This document shows, one piece after another, positions 8,909-14,371 of a DNA stretch of 16,813 nucleotides (position 1 is the stretch's first letter; each line of letters begins with the position of its first letter). The translations under genes and the position numbers were made by a program. The notes beneath the pieces were generated by a model. That model was given only the letters and a program-made list of their open reading frames with translations. It made no database searches and had not been told where the DNA came from. This stretch comes from Candidatus Zixiibacteriota bacterium (lineage in GTDB: Bacteria > Zixibacteria > MSB-5A5 > GN15 > JACZUZ01), in contig JADFNA010000004.1 in assembly GCA_022563625.1 (NCBI GenBank), positions 1 through 16,813 of the forward strand. Direction: 5' to 3'.

Positions 8909-8953
8909 AATATAACACAAAATCCAAATCGGTCTAGTCCTGATTTGGTTGTG
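8909..8953 (-). promoter_or_regulatory. Inverted repeat next to a possible -10 box in the divergent intergenic region
   Basis: Between the mosaic-protein gene (-) and the NHL lipoprotein gene (+) lies an inverted repeat. CACAA plus CCAAATC (8916-8920, 8924-8930) pair with GATTTGG plus TTGTG (8942-8948, 8949-8953), with a 3-base bulge in the left arm and an 11-base loop centred on CTAG. Read on the - strand, TATATT (8909-8914) could be a -10 box for the mosaic gene, which would place the repeat over its -35/spacer region as an operator would be. No strong -35 is visible. An RNA hairpin is the alternative. Confidence 0.35.
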
Positions 8954-9090
8954 TCCGATCGTCTTTGTCGGCATGCGAGGGAAGGCCAACCCGGTATATA
9001 TGGGCTACAACATCAAATACTCGCACTGTCCGTGCCGAAGATCGACTATGGCACCGGCTGCTGGCAGAGTTAAACCGGCGAAAAAACGGC

Positions 9091-9118
9091 TTGGAGAATC
9101 CCGGAAATTTGATATATT
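9091..9118 (+). promoter_or_regulatory. Possible sigma70-type promoter for the NHL lipoprotein pair
   Basis: TTGGAG (9091-9096) and TATATT (9113-9118) are separated by 16 bases and lie about 60 bases before the preferred start codon at 9178. The -35 box is weak. A 7-bp hairpin (AGGGCTT/AAGCCCT, 9130-9136/9143-9149) follows in what would be the leader. Confidence 0.35.
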
Positions 9119-9177
9119 CCAAGAGCAGGAGGGCTTTTTGTCAAGCCCTTCTGTGCCTGTATAAGCGAGACAAATTC

Positions 9178-10416
9178 ATGAGAATCATGACTGCTAGACC
9201 TCTCCCAGTTCGCAATAAACAGAAATCCGGCCCCATGTTTTGGTCGTTGAGTTCAGGAACGCTGACGCTCGCGTTTGCATTTTTTGTCGGGTGCCAGGAC
9301 AAAGGGATAAATTCGGAACTCTCATCTAATTGTCCCCCCACACCTGGAACTATCTGTACATGGGCCGGGAATGGCGTAGCAGGTTTTGACGGTGACGCCA
9401 ATCCTCTTTTGGAATCCAGTTTTTATTGGCCGGTGGATTTGACGTTTACCCCGGCAGGCGACGCCTACATCCTCGACTGGAACAATCATCGAGTGCGTCT
9501 GGTCACCGCCGACTCAACTCTGAAAACTGTCATCGGCACAGATTTTGTAGGTGATGGCCCGCTTGACCAATCTGATTTGACGGCTCCTGGCGCGATGGGG
9601 ACCACTGTCCACCTCAATCATCCGACCCACATCCTTCCTTTAGCAGATGGCAAACTGCTGCTGACAGCCTGGCACAATCACAAATTACGCACATATGATC
9701 CCGCGACTGGTCTGGTTCTGGTCATCTGTGGCGCGGGCGCCGGTTTTTCCGGAGATGGCGGGACAATGGCCCAGGCTTTGCTGAACCAACCAAGCCAATC
9801 TGTGCGGACACCTGACGGGACGCTCTATGTTTACGATCAGAGAAATCAGCGGGTTCGAAAGATTTCCCCGGATAGCGCTATAAGCACTGTCGTGGGCACG
9901 GGAGTTGCAGGGTTCAACGGAGATGGCGGGCCACCGTTGAATGCACAAATTAACCAGCCAGCCGGCAGTAATCCTCCGCCCGGCGGCGGTCTGGCGTTGG
10001 ATGACCAGGGCCGCCTGTATCTTTCCGACGTCCTTAATCATCGAATCCGCCGCATTGACTTTCAGCTTAATACCATCGAAACCATTGCCGGCAACGGAGT
10101 GGCCGGATTCGGAGGTGACGGCGGCCCTGGAATCGCCGCATCATTGAACAATCCGCGCGACCTGGTAATCGGTCCGGATGGACGGCTCTATATCGCCGAT
10201 GAGAAGAATCATCGCGTACGCGCCATTGACTTATCTACAGGAATCATCACAACAGTAGCAGGTAATGGCGCTGCCGCATTCTCAGGTGATGGGGGGCCGG
10301 CAGTCTCCGCTTCTTTGAATCGCCCGGCCGGGCTTGATTTTGACGCAAACGGATATCTCTATATTGCAGACACATACAACCACCGAATACGGCGTGTAAC
10401 CCCACAAACTCCTTAG
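9178..10416 (+). CDS. NHL-repeat beta-propeller lipoprotein (copy 1)
   Basis: 412 residues from the ATG at 9178. This start is chosen because it gives a lipoprotein signal: basic segment (RPLPVRNKQK), hydrophobic LTLAFAFFV, then GC with the lipidated Cys39. The in-frame start at 8965 would bury this signal behind 71 residues, and the one at 9235 would lack positive charges. No strong ribosome site is seen. The rest forms six NHL-type blades, each with a GNGVAGFxGDGGP-like loop and a blade-end strand such as LYIADTYNHRIRRV, enough for a closed six-bladed propeller. NHL propellers bind proteins, RNA or ligands, or in a few cases catalyse lyase reactions; nothing here identifies the ligand. Probably anchored at the periplasmic or outer surface. 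The next gene is a paralog 10 nt downstream. Confidence 0.85.
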   Translation: MRIMTARPLPVRNKQKSGPMFWSLSSGTLTLAFAFFVGCQDKGINSELSSNCPPTPGTICTWAGNGVAGFDGDANPLLESSFYWPVDLTFTPAGDAYILDWNNHRVRLVTADSTLKTVIGTDFVGDGPLDQSDLTAPGAMGTTVHLNHPTHILPLADGKLLLTAWHNHKLRTYDPATGLVLVICGAGAGFSGDGGTMAQALLNQPSQSVRTPDGTLYVYDQRNQRVRKISPDSAISTVVGTGVAGFNGDGGPPLNAQINQPAGSNPPPGGGLALDDQGRLYLSDVLNHRIRRIDFQLNTIETIAGNGVAGFGGDGGPGIAASLNNPRDLVIGPDGRLYIADEKNHRVRAIDLSTGIITTVAGNGAAAFSGDGGPAVSASLNRPAGLDFDANGYLYIADTYNHRIRRVTPQTP

Positions 10417-10426
10417 GAGAAAATCC

Positions 10427-11581
10427 ATGTTCCCCTCAAGACAACTTCTGACTTCCGCTTTTGCGGCCACCTTGTTGGCGCTCGCCATCTCAGCATGTTC
10501 TTCAGATGACGCCCCGCCAACTTCCCCGGACCCGCCATCGGACCCCTACCAGATCATTCAGACCTTTGCAGGTGATGGCACAGCCGCCAGGGGAGGGGAG
10601 AATGAACATCCGTTGCTAACGTCACTTTATTTGCCGCAGGATATTGCATTTGGCCCCGGTGGATTAGCATATGTCGTAGACTGGAATAACCATCGGATTC
10701 GCGTAATAGAAGCTGGCCTAATCCGTACCTTAATCGGAACAGGAGAGCTAGGCGACGCGCCCGACGGCCTTGCCCTGGAAATTGGCCTTAATCATCCCAC
10801 AAACGTTGCATTTGACCTTCAGGGCAACCTGATTCTGTCGGCCTGGCATAATTCTAAGGTCATGAGTATGGATCTTTCCAGCGGCCAGATCCGGTCAATT
10901 TGCGGAGACGGAACACGCGACTTTAGAGGCGACGGAGGCCAGGCCGAGATGGCCTGGGTGGATATTCCCAGCGCCACAATTTGCGATGCGCAGGGTAGGA
11001 TGTACATATCCGATCAAGCCAATCAGCGCATAAGAATAGTTGATACAGATGGCATTATCTCTACTGTTGTAGGAACTGGCGTGGCTGGTTTCTCAGGTGA
11101 TGGAGGACCTGCCGCCGCGGCGAAGATAAAAGGCTCAATAGGCCAGAACGCTTTCCCGTCAAGCAAGCTCGCGCTCGATGCGAAGGGGAATCTCTACCTG
11201 GCCGACACGCAGAACAATCGCATTCGCAGGGTGGATGTCAATGGAATCATCACAACGGTTGCGGGCAATGGCGTCTATGGATTCGAAGGTGACGACGGTC
11301 CGGCAACCAGCGCGAAACTGCGCTGGCCCACTGATGTGGCCGTCGGTCCCGACGGTAATCTCTATATCGCGGACACATTCAATCATTGTGTTCGAAAAGT
11401 TGATAAGGACGGTACAATCACTACATTCGCGGGACAGGGTACTATCCATGGTTACGCAGGCGACGGAGAAGCGCCGGCAGACGCGACATTGTTTCGTCCC
11501 TATGGCATAGCCTTCGACAGCGCCGGAAACTTTTATATCGCTGACACACACAATCACCGAATAAGAGTGGTCCTCAAGTGA
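10427..11581 (+). CDS. NHL-repeat beta-propeller lipoprotein (copy 2)
   Basis: 384 residues. The signal peptide has Arg5, a hydrophobic core and lipobox ISAC (lipidated Cys24), then an SSDDAPPTSPDPPSD linker that would hold the propeller off the membrane. Six NHL blades follow, matching copy 1 blade by blade: blade 1 YVVDWNNHRIRV, blade 2 SAWHNSKV, blade 3 RGDGG, blades 4-6 with GDGGPA or GDDGPA loops and ADTHNHRIRV-type strands. The Shine-Dalgarno TAGGAGA (10414-10420) contains the stop codon of copy 1, so the two are very probably co-transcribed and translationally coupled. The pair arose by tandem duplication and has diverged considerably. The ligand is unknown. No clear terminator follows the gene. 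Confidence 0.88.
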   Translation: MFPSRQLLTSAFAATLLALAISACSSDDAPPTSPDPPSDPYQIIQTFAGDGTAARGGENEHPLLTSLYLPQDIAFGPGGLAYVVDWNNHRIRVIEAGLIRTLIGTGELGDAPDGLALEIGLNHPTNVAFDLQGNLILSAWHNSKVMSMDLSSGQIRSICGDGTRDFRGDGGQAEMAWVDIPSATICDAQGRMYISDQANQRIRIVDTDGIISTVVGTGVAGFSGDGGPAAAAKIKGSIGQNAFPSSKLALDAKGNLYLADTQNNRIRRVDVNGIITTVAGNGVYGFEGDDGPATSAKLRWPTDVAVGPDGNLYIADTFNHCVRKVDKDGTITTFAGQGTIHGYAGDGEAPADATLFRPYGIAFDSAGNFYIADTHNHRIRVVLK

Positions 11582-11677
11582 CGCTAAATAGATATAATCC
11601 GTAAACTTTTGTGCGTCTGAGTCTCATGTAAGTTGGGCATACGTAAGCTTCCCATTATGTAGACCGTTGATAATTAG

Positions 11678-11820
11678 AGAGTATTTGGCAGATTGAATCC
11701 GGTTGAATTCGAGGAACTAGTCGAGATTCAAAGAGAACAGGCTATTGAGATTTTGAATCAGCCCAATGGCTGAGTGAAGCTGCCGCGCCTCGAGAAGAGA
11801 TTTATCAGGTCTTGGCTTAG
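11678..11820 (+). pseudogene. Possible frameshifted gene remnant
   Basis: Within the 286-base gap after the NHL pair, one frame (11678-11773) reads a protein-like acidic stretch containing VEFEELVEIQREQAIEILNQ and stops at TGA. A different frame from 11764 then continues QWLSEAAAPREEIYQVLA to TAG at 11818-11820. Joined by one frameshift, these make about 45 protein-like residues without a start codon. I cannot name a family. The evidence is only the plausible amino-acid content on either side of the shift. Confidence 0.25.
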
Positions 11821-11867
11821 TTCAAAACCCGAACGTTTGGCAACCACCCGGCCATGATTCTCATTTA

Positions 11868-12437
11868 TCAATGAAAAAGTCCTCGCGGTGGTCCTTTTAC
11901 CTTGTACTCAACTCTCACGAGCTTTTCTTCGAATGCCCTTTCATTCTGAATCCCATCGGTGTTTTCGGCCAAAATAGTAAACCTTAGAATGATTGTGTCA
12001 ATCTCCCGTAGGACATGGAACCTCTTAAAAATGACATGCCAAACTGGAAATGCCTTGTTACCAATCAGCCCCTCGAAGTGAGTTTTGGGAACGATGCTTT
12101 TGCTCGGCCCAACGAAAGTTACTACCATATTCTTCAATTTCTTTACGTAAGGGACTTTTGTTGAATCGTCCTTTCTGCGAGCGGTTATAATAAGTTGGAA
12201 CATTCCACTATCCACATGCTTGACATTTGGATCAGATAAGCTGTTTACAAGATACACTGTGAAATTCATATCATTCCAATTACCAACGAAACTCACACCC
12301 TTCGACAACCGATCACTCTCAGTTCTCGCGGCTTCATTGACAAAGTAGCTCGCGTAATAAGTAGTGCAACTGCCCAAGAGCAAGAGGCATAATAAGGCCA
12401 CAATCTTCTCTGCAGGGTGTAGAATTCTAATAGACAT
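11868..12437 (-). CDS. Small lipoprotein of unknown function (tandem paralog, downstream copy)
   Basis: 189 residues. The start MSIRILHPAEK is followed by hydrophobic LLCLLLLGSC, a good lipobox with Cys24. The body is probably all-beta (alternating strands such as FQLIITA, TIILRFTILAE) and ends in KGPPRGLFH. It is clearly paralogous to the next gene upstream: the same M-x-IR start, FQL-x-(I/F)TA core and GPPRGLFH end. Start and stop lie within DNA repeats shared with that gene. It follows the upstream copy by 18 nt and is probably in the same operon. One line counted inside the gene is 38% GC, well below the rest of the window. No known family recognised. Confidence 0.7.
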   Translation of the reverse strand: MSIRILHPAEKIVALLCLLLLGSCTTYYASYFVNEAARTESDRLSKGVSFVGNWNDMNFTVYLVNSLSDPNVKHVDSGMFQLIITARRKDDSTKVPYVKKLKNMVVTFVGPSKSIVPKTHFEGLIGNKAFPVWHVIFKRFHVLREIDTIILRFTILAENTDGIQNERAFEEKLVRVEYKVKGPPRGLFH

Positions 12438-13024
12438 TGAACGCCGCCTGATTCATCAATGAAAAAGTCCCCTGGGTGGCCCGGTCCAAACTACATCCTT
12501 TCTGTACAGTTTGACTGACAGTGTTTCTTCTTGTGCAGTACTACCGGTATAGATGGTCAATTCAAAGATGAGCCGAAGCCGACTTGTTTCTTTTGGAATA
12601 CTAAACAGTTCGAAAGTTTGATACCACCAATTCGAGCTGAACTCTGTAGACTTCGGAGTGAGAGTCATGTCGAGAAGAAGTGGCTCCTCAGATATCAGTG
12701 ATACTCCAGCGACTGAAATTGAGTCGATAGGCCAGGGAACAGAATCAACTGGTGAAGCAGTGAATACCAACTGAAATGTATCAGACATTGAATTCTCCGT
12801 TTTGAATTCATGCAATTCCAGATCACCTTTGCTCTTCTCAACGTACAACTTTAGTTCAACATCCATCGAACGTGTGATGATATGCTCTCCGTAGAAACTA
12901 GTGTTTTCATTAACCTCACCTTCTTCAACAGAATAAAATGTCGCAACATATGACGTGCAAGACACTAAGAAGGCAGCAATAAGAAAAATAGAATATCTAA
13001 TAGGCATTGAACGCCGCCTGATTC
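12427..13024. repeat. 28-bp direct repeat flanking the duplicated lipoprotein unit
   Basis: A 28-base block (containing CATTGAACGCCGCCTGATTC) occurs at 12427-12454 and at 12997-13024, 570 bases apart, with one difference. The right copy encodes the last codons of the unrecognised gene plus the start of lipoprotein copy 1. The left copy is non-coding sequence plus the start of lipoprotein copy 2. A second shared block lies at the other end of the unit: TCAATGAAAAAGTCC at 11868-11882 and 12456-12470. Confidence 0.85.
12456..13007 (-). CDS. Small lipoprotein of unknown function (tandem paralog, upstream copy)
   Basis: 183 residues when started at the ATG at 13007 (MPIRYSIFLIAAFLVSC, lipobox with Cys17). 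A longer in-frame version from 13250 exists, but it would overlap the gene before it by 250 bases and lose the lipoprotein signal, so I reject it. The mature part is beta-rich with charged loops and ends TGPPRGLFH like its paralog. The start ATG lies inside the last codons of the upstream gene (11-nt overlap, 12997-13007), which implies translational coupling. Low GC (42% in one line counted). Exported and lipid-anchored, function unknown. Confidence 0.7.
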   Translation of the reverse strand: MPIRYSIFLIAAFLVSCTSYVATFYSVEEGEVNENTSFYGEHIITRSMDVELKLYVEKSKGDLELHEFKTENSMSDTFQLVFTASPVDSVPWPIDSISVAGVSLISEEPLLLDMTLTPKSTEFSSNWWYQTFELFSIPKETSRLRLIFELTIYTGSTAQEETLSVKLYRKDVVWTGPPRGLFH

Positions 13025-13617
13025 CGGGAGTAAAAGGTGAATGCTGGAAGCAAATAGTTCCTCCTGAAATTGTAAAGTGGAAACGCAGCAGATTCAAAAA
13101 CAATGTGAGGCGCCGCGAGCAAGCCACCCAAGCCGCGCGTGGGGAACCTGCTGGCGTGGAATTCAAATAGGCTTTTTGGCTTAAGAGTAAACTTATAGTG
13201 ACCCCAGAGCGTCCTGTGGTCTCTAATCGTCGCATTACCTGATTTGTCAATCAGTGATGGAATTTTGAATTTCTTCACATCACTGTAATCAGGATTTTTT
13301 GAGAACAGATCTTGAACAGCCGCCGCATGGCCGTTCTCAGGCAGGGACTCGACCTGCACATAGTCGACCCCACCGTCATCTGTGAATACGCCCTGGCCGC
13401 TTTCTATCTTTGCGATGTCTGCTTCACCTCTCTTTTTGCCTCCATTGAGGTTCTTTTGGACCTTAAAGGCATCACTCGCGACAGCCGTCCAATCCATAAC
13501 TGACTGAAATGTCTCAAGAAAACCCCTCTTCTCAAACGTATTATTGAATTGAAAACCGTCCTCCCCCAGAACGCCAAATCCAAAGTTAATATTGAACGGA
13601 GAATTGCCTCCTGTCAA
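12997..13617 (-). CDS. Unrecognised protein, probably a 5'-truncated gene
   Basis: 206 residues if started at TTG 13617. No ATG or GTG start is available near the N-terminus. The frame stays open and protein-like for another 17 codons upstream (...APNGGAPFSNILTGG...) to a TGA at 13669-13671, which lies inside the palindromic element. The gene may therefore be the C-terminal remnant of a longer one. A purine-rich AGGAGG lies just inside the TTG start, not ahead of it, so initiation is uncertain. The N-terminal part is Gly/Asn/Phe-rich (FNINFGFGVLGEDGFQFNN); the rest is mixed, with a basic C-terminus. No signal peptide, and no family recognised. Its stop overlaps the start of the downstream lipoprotein, suggesting an operon. 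Confidence 0.5.
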   Translation of the reverse strand: MTGGNSPFNINFGFGVLGEDGFQFNNTFEKRGFLETFQSVMDWTAVASDAFKVQKNLNGGKKRGEADIAKIESGQGVFTDDGGVDYVQVESLPENGHAAAVQDLFSKNPDYSDVKKFKIPSLIDKSGNATIRDHRTLWGHYKFTLKPKSLFEFHASRFPTRGLGGLLAAPHIVFESAAFPLYNFRRNYLLPAFTFYSRNQAAFNAY

Positions 13618-13646
13618 GATGTTTGAGAAGGGCGCCCCACCGTTTG

Positions 13647-13787
13647 GGGCTTGTTGATAGAGCCTGGATCACAGTCTTTGCGAGCGATAGCGAAGCAATC
13701 TCGTGCGCTTCTTAGCAAGGAGATTGCCACGTCGTTCGCCTGCGGCGGACTTCTCGCAAAGACAATTTGGGATTTATCAACAAGCCC
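13647..13787. repeat. Nested palindromic (MITE-like) element, 141 bp
   Basis: Perfect 13-bp terminal inverted repeats GGGCTTGTTGATA/TATCAACAAGCCC (13647-13659/13775-13787) enclose an 11-bp pair GTCTTTGCGAG/CTCGCAAAGAC (13674-13684/13753-13763) and an 8-bp pair GCAATCTC/GAGATTGC (13695-13702/13720-13727). The core (TTGCGAGCGATAGCGAAGCA) matches, from memory, a palindromic repeat dispersed in many unrelated bacterial genomes. It has no transposase. A short GCCCC/GGGGC hairpin (13634-13638/13646-13650) abuts its left end. It lies at the 5' end of the unrecognised gene and may have disrupted it. Confidence 0.7.
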
Positions 13788-14130
13788 GTTCGTCCGGGTT
13801 TCATCAACCGGGCGGAAAGACGTTGGGGATTTTGAATGGAATCCGGCGCGGAGGCGATTGGTCACTGATCCTCTTTATTGGCATTCTAGTAGCATTCGCC
13901 CCCGGCGCAGCATGAGCTATGCGATTCTGTCGATCGATGAATTCCTAGCAGCCGAATTGAAACTAGGAAAAGGGCTTTCGCCAAAAACTCTATTTTAGAA
14001 CTGTCCACTTAGCGGAGAAGCTTACGTCTGACTTGATGCGGAACGGCGAAAAAGAGCACAGTGTCAATGAACATTTCACGATTAACTGCCCGGCAAATCG
14101 CGGATGCTTTGTTTGTCTATCTGCACTCAA
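13788..14130. other. Mostly non-coding stretch between palindromic element and tRNA
   Basis: No convincing full-length gene on either strand. Long open frames here run in from the palindromic element and carry no family signature. The only protein-like piece is the short recombinase-like stub at 13912-13998. Confidence 0.5.
13912..13998 (+). pseudogene. Possible N-terminal stub of a XerC/D-type tyrosine recombinase
   Basis: A 28-codon open frame (ATG to TAG) reads SIDEFLAAELKLGKGLSPKT. The pattern IDEFLxxLxxxKGLSPxTL is typical of the start of the N-terminal core-binding domain of XerC/XerD-like integrases. The frame then ends, and no frame downstream continues the domain, so at most this is a remnant. 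Its position 132 bases from a tRNA gene suits a decayed integrated element. The match is short and could be chance. Confidence 0.3.
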
Positions 14131-14214
14131 TGCCGGAGGCCGGACTCGAACCGGCATGATGTCGCCATCGGAGGATTTTGAGTCCTCTGCGTCTACCAGT
14201 TTCACCACTCCGGC
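14131..14214 (-). tRNA. tRNA-Leu (anticodon CAA)
   Basis: On the - strand an 84-nt cloverleaf is visible. The acceptor stem is GCCGGAG (14214-14208) paired with CTCCGGC (14138-14132), with discriminator A at 14131. The anticodon stem-loop is GAGGA-CTCAAAA-TCCTC, with anticodon CAA reading UUG. The T arm contains GGTTCGAGTCC. A long variable arm (around GATGGCGACATC) marks class II tRNA-Leu. The 3' CCA is not encoded and would be added after transcription. Confidence 0.95.
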
Positions 14215-14248
14215 ATATAATCGCGCATGCAAGGCGACTGGCGAATCA

Positions 14249-14277
14249 ATACTAGGCGGTAACAAGGCGCCTGTCAA
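14249..14277 (-). promoter_or_regulatory. sigma70-type promoter of tRNA-Leu
   Basis: On the - strand a perfect -35 TTGACA (14277-14272) is followed after exactly 17 bases by TAGTAT (14254-14249), 4/6 to the -10 consensus. The mature tRNA starts 35 bases beyond the -10 box, leaving a leader of roughly 28 nt to be removed by RNase P. Confidence 0.7.
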
Positions 14278-14282
14278 GAGAA

Positions 14283-14318
14283 TGCCCCTTTGCCGCGCGT
14301 ACCCGGAGCAAAGGGGCA
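14283..14318 (-). terminator. Strong hairpin after the carboxypeptidase gene
   Basis: A perfect 11-bp stem TGCCCCTTTGC/GCAAAGGGGCA (14283-14293/14308-14318) with a 14-base loop lies 54 bases past the stop of the ArgB-M32 frame and just upstream of the tRNA promoter. No long T tract follows on the - strand, so it may be a weak or factor-assisted terminator that isolates the tRNA gene, or a repeat. Confidence 0.45.
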
Positions 14319-14371
14319 ATTCAGAAGAGGCATTCATTCAACCCCTTACATGATATAGCTAAACTTGTGCG

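Noticed and set aside
8965..9177. N-terminal extension of the first NHL lipoprotein (start at 8965)
   Set aside because: It would place 71 unconvincing residues ahead of a clear lipoprotein signal and would run through the intergenic promoter and hairpin region.
11582..11610. TATAAT at 11593-11598 as a promoter
   Set aside because: No -35 element at the right distance and no gene start downstream on this strand.
13008..13250. N-terminal extension of the upstream small lipoprotein (start at 13250)
   Set aside because: It overlaps the preceding gene by 250 bases and hides the lipobox. The ATG at 13007 matches the paralog's start exactly.
13614..13865. 83-codon open frame on the - strand
   Set aside because: It is a translation of the palindromic element and its flanks with no start signal or homology pattern.
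13651..13998. 115-codon open frame on the + strand
   Set aside because: Most of it lies in the palindromic element; no ribosome site or family signature. Only the last 28 codons look protein-like and are listed separately.
14033..14353. 106-codon open frame on the + strand
   Set aside because: It runs antisense through the tRNA-Leu gene and its promoter.
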